Translations under genes and position numbers: made by a program | Notes under the pieces: generated by a model | The model's database searches: none | What the model was told of the DNA's origin: nothing | Seen by the model: only the letters and a program-made list of their open reading frames with translations | Shown: piece by piece, positions 1-8,613 of the stretch | Numbering within the stretch: position 1 is the stretch's first letter | Layout of the letters: every line of letters begins with the position of its first letter | From: Chromera velia | Taxonomy: Eukaryota; Sar; Chromeraceae | Direction of reading: 5' to 3' | Length of the DNA: 13,534 nt | Assembly: GCA_018398765.1 (NCBI GenBank) | Contig: JAHBMJ010002740.1 | Location: 2,501 to 16,034, forward strand

Positions 1-600
1 TCTGAGTGTTTGCAAAGTAGCAGGGTAATACTATCCATACGTGAGGTCTGGCCACTGTTAGGAATGAAGCTCGGATCACAGAAAATAACGTTAATTGATC
101 TGTGAGGGGTGTCACGGTGGTCGCATGTGCGGGGAGAATCCAAGGGGTGTGATAAGATGTGGTGAAGAGTCGACATCCCAGTTTTTATATAACATTCATT
201 GAATGAAGTCAGCCGTGTTCATCCATGCTCGCTGCGTAAAGAAGTGTTGATTGAGAAAAACCTAGAGAAAAACAGTTTAAAAACTGTCTGATTTATACTA
301 ATTAAAATGATTTTTTTGTTGCTAAAGAAGGCATTGACTGAAAGTGAAGGCTCATTATAATCAGACATTATTATTATGCCGCTCATATTTTGCTTAGAAC
401 CTATAGTAGTTCTATGATTGTCCTCAGTTATTAAGGAGGGGAAGACTTTGATGATGATGATCGTGATCGATGTGACTTAACCTGACAGGTATTGGGACTT
501 AATGGAGAAGAAGAGTCTGTGAGCATTGAATTAATATTGCAAAGGTAGCTTTATGTAGTAGGAGCATGCTAAGCGTTTAAGCCTGGAACCTAGCCTAGGC
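1..600. other. A/T-rich non-coding flank
   Basis: No reading frame of useful length, tRNA or recognisable repeat is seen here. The sequence is A/T-rich with scattered short motifs, such as a 16-bp palindrome near 272-288 (arms ACAGTTT and AAACTGT) and a GATGATGAT run near 450. It may be intergenic, or the edge of an older element that I cannot recognise. Confidence 0.5.
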
Positions 601-763
601 ATGTCACAGAAAAAAAAAGAAAAAAAATCTCTAGAAAAACGAGTTATCTACTTTTTTTTTTGTCTGCAACATCTTGCAACACTTTATATGCAACACCCCT
701 GCAACACTGGGCTAAACAACAGTTGTTTTAGACTAAAAAAGAAAAAAGAAAAAAAAAAATACC
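601..763. repeat. Low-complexity flank with TGCAACAC direct repeats
   Basis: Poly-A/G runs at 608-630 and 736-759 surround a poly-T run near 652-661. Between them the octamer TGCAACA(C/T) occurs four times, near 664, 674, 689 and 701. An 87-codon frame crosses this stretch but is Lys/Phe low complexity and runs into the adjacent LTR, so I do not call it a gene. The stretch directly abuts the 5' LTR of the short element. Confidence 0.5.
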
Positions 764-1056
764 TGTTGTATGCCGCTATGTTGCGTCCCACACAGTGGTT
801 CCGGCATGCCCCGGCCAGATACCGTGCGCTCTCGCATGTGCGGCCGGGGGCTACGGCTGGTTGAACCCTAGCTGAACGGCAGAATATTTCCTTCTGCCGG
901 CCCGCATTCACTCATATTCACTCTGATCGATCCACACTGGTTGAAACCTCTTTTCCCGCCCTAGCCTGATCTGACAGTCCTTGGATTTTGTACTCGGCCG
1001 GTACATCTCTATCCTCTGTGCATCTGTATTCCTAGGCTGCTAGCCTGTACGCAATA
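764..1056 (+). repeat. 5' LTR of short element
   Basis: This 293-bp copy starts TGTTGTATGCC and ends GTACGCAATA. It matches 2174-2466 except at 824 (T versus C), 846 (G versus A) and 852 (T versus C), all transitions. Two of the three lie in CpG context. The canonical terminal CA would be at 1052-1053, but identity between copies extends three bases further. It contains a perfect 8-bp hairpin (877-899) and the 12-mer CTGATCGATCCA (923-934), which also occurs in the unrelated copia LTR of this window. Confidence 0.9.
877..899. promoter_or_regulatory. Hairpin inside the 5' LTR
   Basis: Arms CGGCAGAA (877-884) and TTCTGCCG (892-899) are perfectly complementary around a 7-base loop. The same hairpin is conserved in the 3' LTR at 2287-2309. 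A role in transcript folding or 3'-end formation is possible but unproven. Confidence 0.5.
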
Positions 1057-1071
1057 TGGCAGCAGACCTCG
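1057..1071 (+). promoter_or_regulatory. Candidate primer-binding site, short element
   Basis: TGGCAGCAGACCTCG directly follows the 5' LTR. It starts with the TGG that pairs with a tRNA CCA end. The TGG.AGCAGA pattern resembles initiator-Met primer sites of other LTR elements. The primer tRNA cannot be confirmed without the host tRNA set. Confidence 0.55.
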
Positions 1072-2127
1072 TCGATCCAGAAAAATGATTTCAGACTTTT
1101 CAGTACTTCTTTCACCCATGAAGGAGACTGTTGGTCTGAGTTATTTTTTTCATTGCCCTTTCCATCGCCTTCGCTAGCCACTGCAACCAACTACTTCCAT
1201 CCCCATTGTCCTTTTTTTCTGTGGCTGTGGTCTTACGAGTGAATAGAAGCTGAACCAGAAAACAAATATGAAGCGCTGATGTTGCGTTTGCCGTCTCCAT
1301 ATCCTTTTCACTGTGGCTACTGTCTGGAGTCGTCTCTTTGCTTCTGTTTTGGTGGTGCTCTTTGGCCAACTTGGGTTGGTTGATGCGAAGAGCTACTGGA
1401 ACAAATTTGGGGAAGTGGACATTTCCTGTGGGCTGTGTGATGGGTTTCCTGGATTCTTCTGGTAACCCACACCTTTGCCAGCTCCAACAAGCTCCGTCTC
1501 TCTGGCGCGAAGAATTGTCTTCTTTCCTTCCTTGTACGCTTTGGTTATTCCTTGTGACGGGCGGGCCTTCCTCTGGTTTGGTTGGTGCTTGTGTACACCG
1601 ATCCTCCTCTGGCGGTTCCAGAGAAGTGCGCGCACAGCGCATACTTCCTCTCCTTTCTTTGTTGGCCGGAAGGATAGGTGAGGGTGATGGCATGCCTTGC
1701 ATCGCTTTGCTTGGTCTATGGCCATGCTTGATCGCATTTTCTGACCTTTAGCATAAATTGATGAGAGAAAGAAAAGACAAAAGGAGAACAGGCAAGAGAA
1801 AAAGAAAGAAAAGCATCTTCTCGGTCCCCGTCTAGTCCTCTGTTCGAATCTACGTCTGTGCAGCAGTACTTTCGAGCAGCTGACGGGCTCAAGCATGCAT
1901 GCATATGTTGGCCCCCCGTTCGTTCATGCATCCTTCTCTCTGGCAGCGTTCCAGAGGCTTGTGTTGTGATCACTTGTTAGTTCCTTCATTCCCCAGTGGC
2001 TATTGTTGGCTTGTTTGTGCGGAAGGAGCGGAGGAGGGTGTCTTTTAACCGATCTGGGTTTCATGTTGTGAAGTGAACTGCCCTTGTAGCCTTGTCTGTC
2101 TGTCTTGACGGTACACACGCTCACCAT
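1072..2127. other. Internal region of short element, no retroviral genes
   Basis: No RT, integrase, protease or zinc-knuckle motif is visible in any frame. A 196-codon antisense frame (1702 to 1112, minus) is Ser/Pro/Lys/Arg-rich and resembles nothing I recognise. A 137-codon sense frame (1338-1751) overlaps it. One may be a captured gene fragment, or both may be chance. A purine-rich stretch at about 1762-1816 ends the ORF-bearing part and looks like a second, internal polypurine tract. Confidence 0.5.
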
Positions 2128-2166
2128 AAGAAGAGGGAGGAAGGAAGGAAAGAAAAGAAAGAAAAG
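2128..2166 (+). promoter_or_regulatory. Polypurine tract, short element
   Basis: 39 uninterrupted purines end 7 bases before the 3' LTR. This is where plus-strand DNA priming is expected in an LTR retroelement, and it fixes the element's orientation. Confidence 0.75.
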
Positions 2167-2173
2167 TAATGTG

Positions 2174-2466
2174 TGTTGTATGCCGCTATGTTGCGTCCCA
2201 CACAGTGGTTCCGGCATGCCCCGGCCAGATACCGCGCGCTCTCGCATGTGCGGCCAGGGGCCACGGCTGGTTGAACCCTAGCTGAACGGCAGAATATTTC
2301 CTTCTGCCGGCCCGCATTCACTCATATTCACTCTGATCGATCCACACTGGTTGAAACCTCTTTTCCCGCCCTAGCCTGATCTGACAGTCCTTGGATTTTG
2401 TACTCGGCCGGTACATCTCTATCCTCTGTGCATCTGTATTCCTAGGCTGCTAGCCTGTACGCAATA
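2174..2466 (+). repeat. 3' LTR of short element
   Basis: This 293-bp copy is identical to 764-1056 except for three transitions. It is preceded by the polypurine tract and followed by GTACC, the candidate right-hand target duplication. Confidence 0.9.
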
Positions 2467-2954
2467 GTACCTGATAAAGAGAGTTATTTATTTTTTTTTT
2501 TCTCTGTGATACCCCTAGGTTACCCCTAGGGACCTAGCCTAGAAGTAAACGAAACAATGTCATATGATTTCTAATGATTTCTCCCTAAAACTAACACAAA
2601 CAGTTCTCTTCCTTACATCAACACATCAATCAATCAATCAAAGTGAAACCACATCAGTCTAAACGTCGGTGGAAGCCGATATCTGACCTATAGTATCTGA
2701 CAGTGGAGCGCGGAGATTCCCGTTAGGATTCCCGCCATATTTTTTTCTGGAACATAAAATCCTATCCTATAAGCCTATCCTGATGGCTGTGCTTACCCTA
2801 CAAAGAATGCTAAAGACCTAGGAATTTAGATAGAAATATAAAGGAATTTAGCTACTGGTAAGAATCTAAAAAAAAATAAAAACGGGAATTTAGAGCTAGA
2901 TTTAGATTCAAGAATGTAACAAATTTTAGAAGCTAGTTTAGAAGTGATGAGCTA
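2467..2954. other. A/T-rich spacer between the two LTR elements
   Basis: No gene is seen. The spacer holds a poly-T run (2489-2501), a tandem (T)TACCCCTAGG pair (2510-2531), a CAAT microsatellite near 2628-2640, paired CCTATCCT and GATTCCCG motifs, and repeated GGAATTTAG units at about 2820-2900. It ends in AGCTA, the candidate left target-site copy of the copia element. Confidence 0.55.
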
Positions 2955-3168
2955 TGTTGGGATTTCTCCCTGGGCCGCTTTCCGGGGCCGTTGGCAGTAG
3001 GCCGCGCGCGCATAGAGAGGCGTGATGCACAGAAATGTAGAGTTGTAATGTAGCAATGTATAGCAATGCATACAGAAACTGATCGATCCATCGTAGCGTA
3101 TATCTCTGGCTAAAGCCAAGACAGACGGCCTCTCCTATGAACCTGAAAGTATGACGGAATCTTTATCA
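2955..3168 (+). repeat. 5' LTR of copia element
   Basis: 214 bp, TGTTGGG...TTTATCA. Compared with 8614-8817 it carries C, CC and G where the 3' copy has T, TT and A, among other transitions. A block at about 3019-3041 is replaced by a 10-bp shorter version in the 3' copy. Repeated AGCAATG(T/C)AT units occur around 3052-3071. Confidence 0.92.
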
Positions 3169-3186
3169 ATCAGTGGTCAGACTTGA
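3169..3186 (+). promoter_or_regulatory. Candidate primer-binding site, copia element
   Basis: Five bases after the LTR, TGGTCAGACTTGA begins at 3174. It starts with TGG and partly resembles the TGGTATCAGA site used by many copia elements with initiator-Met tRNA. The primer identity is unproven. Confidence 0.4.
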
Positions 3187-3224
3187 TTATATTTTGAGTG
3201 CACTGCTTCTTTTCTCTGGTCGCC

Positions 3225-4637
3225 ATGGCTCACGGGACGCGTCTTGCTTCGGTTGAGCAAGAAGTGGTTACATTACGTGAGGGCCAGGCAGAGATCCTTT
3301 CTCTTTTGAGATACCTTTCTGGAAAGGCGGGTGGAGCTCGACGCCCACATGTAGTAGGACAGACTGATACCGAGCATGAAGATCGTCCCCTGCCCAACCA
3401 GTTTGGAGTAGGAAATTTTGTTCGGGCTGGAGTCATCTCGGAGGCGTTCCTCCCAATTCGTCCTCCCTTGGTTGATCTCCCTGCTCCCCCTTCCGGGGGA
3501 CTGCCTGCTCCCCCTTCAGGAGGGCTCCCCGCATACACTCCAATGGTGCGAGGAGGCTTATCGCCGCCTCCTGGACTCTCGCAGCCTCCTGCATTCTCGG
3601 ATCGTGCGCCTTTTGTGCTTGCAGAGGGGCCAGCACATTTAACTGAGAAGTCGCCGTCTCCTTCAGATCCCTCGTCTTCTTCCCCCGACTCAGGCAGTTC
3701 TGCCTCGAGTCACTCTAGACGCCGACGTCGCCATCGTTCCCGCAGGTCTGGGCGTAAAAAGAAGGTGGACATGGCTGCTGTCCCCAAGTTTGAGGGGAAG
3801 CAGCACATTCAGGAGTTTGCGGATCTTTGGGCCCCGTACACCCGTGTACACCTCAAGCGGAGCAACTTCGACTCGGATCAGGAATGGCGTGACAACATCA
3901 TTCTCGCCCTCAACCACGCCACCAATGGCAATCGCCGGCAGTTCAAAGCCGATGTCAGGAAGCTGAGGAAGGGAAAGAAGATCCCTGTCGAGCAGGTTAT
4001 CGACAAGCTGCTTGAGGAGTATGAGTCCGCTCTGCTTGCCTAACACCTGGCAATTAGAGAACGCGTACGCCACTTTCCCTGGGACATCCAGAAGAGGGAT
4101 GGAAAGGGGAGAGTGATCTATCCCGAGAACACCGAGCTCTCGTGGCCGAAGATTGATGACCATCTCGATCGTCTGACGATGGACGCTGGGGAGATCGACA
4201 TGGAGGTGACTGTGAAGGAGAAGAAGGAGATGGTGATCCAGGCACTCACGCCTGATCAGCAGAGAGGTCTCCTGTCCGACATCAAGAAGCAGCACCCTCA
4301 CATGAGGGTGGCAGACCTCACTCAGATCTCGTGGGAGGTCATTGAGGAGTAGATGGTCTGGTATGCCTCTTTCGAGAGGAAGGGCCCGACCAAGGAGAAG
4401 CCGACGGAGAAAGCAAACCGTGCAAAAGAGAATGGAGACCGCAGACCCAGATGCCACTGGTGTCAGCGAAGGGGGCACTTCATGAATAAGTGCAGAGATA
4501 AGGTGGCAGGGAAGCCCAGAGTCCCTCCCCCTGGACAGTCCGGTTCCCCTCCTCCCCAGCAGCAGCAGCAGCAGTCTTCGGGCTCAGGATCCCAGTCTTC
4601 CGGCTCTTCTGGCTCCGGCCAGCAGGGTCAGAAGTGA
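3225..4637 (+). pseudogene. Gag region with CCHC zinc knuckle
   Basis: This is the nucleocapsid/capsid part of the polyprotein. From the N terminus it shows a short coiled-coil-like start, a Pro-rich section with a tandem LPAPPSGG repeat (near 3474-3530), and a Ser-rich then Arg-rich basic tract (near 3650-3762, RRRRRHRSRRSGRKKK). A capsid-like helical region follows. A zinc knuckle, C-x2-C-x3-GH-x4-C (CHWCQRRGHFMNKC), lies near 4452-4493, then a Gln/Ser/Gly-rich tail. Stops at 4041 and 4350 cut the capsid part, and TGA at 4635 ends the block. The N-terminal Pro-rich part is not something I can match to a named domain. Confidence 0.85.
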
Positions 4638-5042
4638 CCACACTCGGGGTGTGCAGGTGCCGCGGTCTTTTCTCCGGACGTTGCCATGAGTAATCGCTTC
4701 GGGCCATTGGTAGATGAAGGAGAACAGGTGGAGTGCGCGTTGAGGGTAGGCGGAAACTTCCGCAAGGCACCTGTGGTGGACTCAGGTGCGAGTAGGCATT
4801 TCTTTGGACGAGATGTCTCTTCTTGTGTTGTGGAGGTGAGAGAGGAAGAGAGGGAGTTTCTGGGGGATGAGGGAGGCATCTCTCATTCCTCCGAGGATGT
4901 CACCGTAGAGCTCCCCAGAGTGGAGACGGTCGATAGCGGTGAGGACATGGCACGTCTTGACGGATCGTTTTCCGAGTCGGTTCCCCTTTCTCTTTTATCT
5001 GTGAATGGTTTGCGTCTCCAGAAAGTGTGTCAGCTATTTTAG
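4638..5042 (+). pseudogene. Retroviral-type aspartic protease region
   Basis: The motif VVDSGASRHFFG (around 4770-4805) is the catalytic Asp-Ser-Gly-Ala box of the pepsin-like retrotransposon protease that cleaves Gag-Pol. The following acidic stretch and a hydrophobic PLSLLSVNGL segment fit the copia protease fold. The block opens directly after TGA 4635 and is cut by TAG 5040, in the same frame as its neighbours. Confidence 0.82.
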
Positions 5043-6221
5043 GTTGAACTCCCTAGAAAAGGGGGAGGCATGTTCCGTGCGTGTGTGCATGAACGAGAAG
5101 GTGTAACAGTTCTTGTTTTAAATGTGTGTGGGCGTGCGGCTTTGCAAGGTATGAATGAGAGAAATGGCTCCTTTCGTATGCTCTTGAATGTGGATGCCAG
5201 CAGTCAGACAGATGCATCTGCATTGCATGGGGGCTCGTCCTCTTTGCAGAAAGATAGTTTGAAGGAGGGAGAGCAGCGGGAGCGCCCGCCACACCGGCTG
5301 GGATCGCAGAGATTGCGGCGCCTTCAGTTTCCTTCTTCAGGTCAGATGAGTTTGCGAGAAGTTTTGATGTGGCACAAGCGTTTTGGGCACTCGACTGGCA
5401 CTCGTCTGTATGCGACTTTGAAGGAGAAAGGTCTGGCTTCTCGTATAAGTACGAAAGCGTGTGATCAGATTAGACACGTATGCCGTCGATGTAGAAAGGT
5501 GAATGCACTCATGAAGAGAATCCCCCAGAAGAGCAAGGAAAGCATGGCAAAGGAAAAATTTAATGATCGTATCATTCATGATGTGCTTTTCTTGCCTGGT
5601 GGTAAGCCTGCCTCTGTGATTGTCGATTCTGCATCTGGCCATGTGTCTGGAATGATTCTTCCCTCGAAAGGAAAGGCTGCCCGTCATCTGACTGCTTGGT
5701 GTCGGAAGTGAGAGAGACTGGCTGAGAAATTGAAAATAAAAGCAAAGCCCCAGATTGTCTGCACAGATAATGGAAAAGAATTCATTGGGGAAAAGAAAGG
5801 CCAGTATGAGTATGTGTGTGACCAGGAGACCATCGTTCATCAGAGAGGCCCTGTGTATACACCGCAGCCGCAAGGGAAGGCAGAGAGAATGAATTGTACG
5901 ATCAAGCGTCTCCTCTGGAAGTTGCTCTCTGACTTGGATCTGCCTCGTTACTGTAGCAAATGGCTCTTCAATGGTGTGATCGATGCATTGAATGAGTGTG
6001 TGTGCAGTGCAACTGGTATATCATCTGACTCTTTTATGTTTGGTTCTGAGGCTGCCTGTTCCATTTCTCCAATCTCTGTTGGAGATCGTGTTGTGGTGAC
6101 TGACCCTCGTCTCCTTCCCTCGTCTGGCTTGCCTGTGCGTGGGAAGGAAGGAATTTTTTGTGGTGTCGAGAGTGAGTCTTACGTGATGGTGATTGTGAAG
6201 ACAGAGAATGGACATGGGTAG
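5043..6221 (+). pseudogene. Integrase: GAG-pre-integrase zinc domain plus DDE core
   Basis: The integrase inserts the cDNA into the host genome. An HHCC zinc domain is visible: WHKRFGH (from 5370) and CRRC (5487-5498). The catalytic triad is Asp at 5580 (HDVLF), Asp at 5766 (CTDNGKEF) and Glu at 5883 (PQGKAERMN). The last two are 39 residues apart, close to the usual D-35-E spacing. All three residues are intact. TGA at 5709 falls between the first and second Asp, and TAG at 6219 ends the block. Confidence 0.9.
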
Positions 6222-6974
6222 AAGCCTTTGCGTGTGCATCCGAGTGGTGTTTCTTTGATTGAATGGTATGGGTTGAATGCTTCCCCTGACCTTACAGAGT
6301 TCGGGGGTGCGGCAGCTGCACCTGCCAATGATGTAGATCGTTTTTCCGACTTCTCTTTCGATGATGATGGAGAGGTCGATACTAAGGCGATGGGGGGTGC
6401 TGACCCTGTTGCTGTCCTCTCTTCTTCTCGTGCGCAGGCAACTTTCTTCGATAGTGTTTCCACTGCGGCTGTCTGTCAGTTGGAGCACGTCGTAGGAAGT
6501 CAGCCAACAAGTGTTTCTGCACCGTTTTCTCTTCCCTCTCAGGGTGCTGCAGGTTCGCGTCTTCCAGCCGGCCAACTGGAAGCACGAACCCAGCAGCAGG
6601 GGGTAGAGAGTGAGTGGGAAGAGGCAAAGCAGTCGGGGCGGGACGCTGCACCAGCTGCTGAGTCTGAAGAAATAGAGAGGGAGGAAGAGATTGTTCTGCC
6701 AGACATCCCTGATGATGACTCTCTCTTTGGGGCGAATCTTCTGAAGTCTGATAGCGGAACCGCTGCAGCCGGCCTGCTTGCTCGCGAGAGTAGGCCAACC
6801 AGCAGCAGAGAAGAGAAGGGAGTGCAGGTAGCACAGGAAGATGAGGGAGTGTAAGAGGCACAGGACGATGGGAGGAAGAGGGAGAAGGAAAAGAAGGAAA
6901 AGGAAAAGAGAGTCACGCGTCTGTCAGTTGATAAAAAAGTCATTGACGTCATAATGGCATATGTGAATCCCTGA
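6222..6974 (+). pseudogene. Acidic linker between integrase and RT
   Basis: About 250 codons are rich in Glu, Asp, Ala and Ser, followed by a Lys/Glu tract (KEKKEKEKR, near 6885-6911). I see no named domain. This position in copia polyproteins is normally poorly conserved. Stops at 6852 and 6972 lie here. The segment around 6819-6872 contains an imperfect duplication (GVQVAQEDEGV then EAQDDG). Confidence 0.7.
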
Positions 6975-8513
6975 AAAGGACATGTCATGGCAACGGAAGA
7001 GAAAGTGAGAAATGGAAGTCACGATGGAGCCATAAGAGAGGAACTGAAGAGTTTTCAGAGAAATGAGGTCCTCAAGGTGGGGGGTGTGCGAGTACCCGCA
7101 AGGAGATGGGTGATGAAGACGCGGTGGGTTTTAACCTGGAAGATGAAAGGTGGAGAGAGAGTCTCCAAGGCCAGATTGGTGTGTAAGGGCTTCCAGGATG
7201 ATAGAAAGAACGTTGAAACCTACAGTGGGACGGCAGCCTGGTGGGCGTTGCTTATCTGTTTTGTGTTTGCTTCGAGCAAAAGATGGAAGGTAGGAAAGTC
7301 GGACGTTCGCACAGCATTTTTGACTGCACCGATTTCTGATGATGTGTTCGAGCAGTTGCCAGGCCGAGTTCCTGAGGGGTCACCCGAAGGGTTTGCGTCT
7401 GGTGAGGTGAGTCAATTGCTGCGTGCGATGTACGGTCTGAAAGATGCGCCTCGCCTCTATGGTCAGCACTTCAAACGGATTGCCGGAGAGTGTGGATGGG
7501 AAGAAGTGACTGAAAGCGTGTTTGTGAAGAAGGAGGCAGGAAGCGTGAAGGCTGTGATGGCTGTTCATATCGATGATTTGCTTGTGTTCTCTGATGATCC
7601 CGTGCGTGATCTCGAGCCTCTGCGCAAGCGTCTTGAAATGGATGAGCTTGAGATTCTTGAGTGTGGGGGTGAGATGGGTTACACAGGGATGAAGGTGAAG
7701 AGAACAGAGGAAGGCTTTGCTCTCTCGCAAAAAGCTTATCTCGAATCAATCCCTGTGCAAAAGGAAGACCTTCCCCGCAAGTCTTTGTCTCCTGAACTCA
7801 TTGAGTCATCAGCAGAAGAGGAGACAGACGAATCTTTTGTGAGTGTCATACAGAAAGTGATGGGTGTGCTTGGTTGGGTTTGTCGCACGACTACCGATCT
7901 TGCATATCTGTTCAGTGAGCTCTCTCGTTATAATTCTCGTCCTTCTGGTTCTAAGCTTGTGGCTGCTTTACTTGCATTGATTCACGTGTGTGAGAAGGGT
8001 GACTGCCTGCAGTTCAGCAGAGTGGATAATCCGAAGCTTGCTCTCTTTATTGATGCTGCGTATTCTCTTTCTCGCTGTGAAGGGAGAGGGGGGTTTGAAG
8101 TGTATCTGGTTGACAAGAAGGAAAACATCGCGAACATGAGGTTCTCGAATCTCGTGGCATGGAAGAGCAAGAGAATCAAAAAAAAACTGATTTTTTCCAC
8201 CTCTGCAGAGTTGTGTGCGCTTGTAGATGGCGTGAAGCAATCATTCCAATGGAAGCGACTTGCTGAGGCCCTCTGGATGAAGCCTCTAGAGGTTGAGGTT
8301 TACACTGACAGCGCTCCTCTGATGGAGCAGTTGGAAAGTGAATAGTCTAGACGGGAGCCTCGCATGGATGGTCTGTTGGCGTATGCGCATCAAGAGTTGA
8401 GAGCCTTGAAGGCAAAGGTACTGTGGGCATAGACAGACAGACAGAGAGCGGACAGACACATGAAGTACAAGATGGAGAGGGACAGAGGAAGTCAAGCTCC
8501 CAAATTTGTGTAG
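6975..8513 (+). pseudogene. Reverse transcriptase and RNase H
   Basis: The RT copies the element RNA into DNA and RNase H removes the RNA strand. RT landmarks are the W..A/E..L entry region, KARLVCKGFQ, the first catalytic Asp in KSDVRTAFL (Asp codon 7302), the AMYGLKDAPRLY copia signature (near 7428-7463) and the catalytic pair in HIDDLLVFSDD (Asp codons 7572 and 7575). RNase H shows FIDAAY (Asp 8052), STSAELCAL (Glu 8208) and YTDSAP (Asp 8307). Its C-terminal TDRQRADRH block (8433 onward) matches the conserved T-x2-Q-x-A-D copia ending. It sits beyond TAG 8343 and TAG 8430 in the same frame. The RT active-site box has His where most copia elements have Tyr. Confidence 0.93.
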
Positions 8514-8613
8514 AAGCAGATGAAAGGAGATAGAAAGGTTCTGGATTTTGCAAAGGCGTGTAGAAGAAAGCGAAAGAATGACTCTTGTGGTAGCTCTCGA
8601 GTCAGGGGGTGAT
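8514..8613 (+). promoter_or_regulatory. Polypurine tract region before the 3' LTR
   Basis: The bases CAGGGGGTGAT (8603-8613) abut the LTR start TGTTGGG. Copia elements commonly have a GGGGG(A/T)GAT tract at this point for plus-strand priming. Upstream, 8514-8609 stays open in the gag-pol frame. Confidence 0.7.

Larger units (their letters stand above)
764..2466 (+). mobile_element. Short non-autonomous LTR retroelement (TRIM/SMART-like), 1.7 kb
   Basis: Two directly repeated 293-bp LTRs are offset by exactly 1410 bases, with three differences and no indel. They enclose 1117 bp of internal DNA. A TGG primer site follows the left copy at once, and a 39-nt polypurine tract lies 7 nt before the right copy, so the element reads left to right. 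No gag, protease, integrase or RT motif is visible inside, so replication would need proteins supplied by another element. Flanking bases are ATACC on the left (759-763) and GTACC on the right (2467-2471). This fits a 5-bp target duplication with one mismatch if the LTR ends at ...GCAATA. If it ends at the canonical CA (1053/2463), the duplication is less clear. LTR identity near 99% implies a recent insertion. Confidence 0.85.
3225..8513 (+). pseudogene. copia Gag-Pol polyprotein, one frame with 11 in-frame stops
   Basis: The frame starts at an ATG in a good context (CGCCATGG, 3221-3228). It runs in one phase through gag, protease, integrase, RT and RNase H. Internal stops are TAA 4041, TAG 4350, TGA 4635, TAG 5040, TGA 5709, TAG 6219, TAA 6852, TGA 6972, TAG 8343 and TAG 8430. 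The count reaches 11 with TAG 8511, which may instead be the original end. The frame stays open after 8511 to TGA at 8610, one base before the 3' LTR. I checked the gaps between open blocks and found no other stop and no frameshift. Each stop lies one C-to-T step from a Gln or Arg codon. At 6852 the local repeat supports this: an upstream copy of a Gly-Val-x-(E/V)-Ala-Gln motif has Gln where the downstream copy has the stop. Without readthrough no complete protein could be made. Confidence 0.9.

Noticed and set aside
1-600. Possible tRNA or small RNA gene in the left flank
   Set aside because: Searching by eye for A/B-box-like motifs and a cloverleaf gave nothing convincing.
601-864. 87-codon plus-strand frame
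   Set aside because: Starts in poly-A/G sequence, crosses into the LTR, and is Lys/Phe low complexity with no domain.
684-911. 75-codon minus-strand frame, repeated almost exactly at 2121-2321
   Set aside because: It lies in the LTR. The shared N-terminal part simply reflects the two LTR copies, and the rest diverges into flanking low-complexity sequence. There is no sign of protein function.
1338-1751. 137-codon plus-strand frame inside the short element
   Set aside because: It overlaps longer antisense frames and resembles no known protein. Coding status cannot be supported, so it is mentioned only in the internal-region entry.
3230-4478. Minus-strand frames of up to 262 codons opposite gag
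   Set aside because: They are shadows of the gag reading frame, whose zinc knuckle and domain order fix the plus strand as coding.
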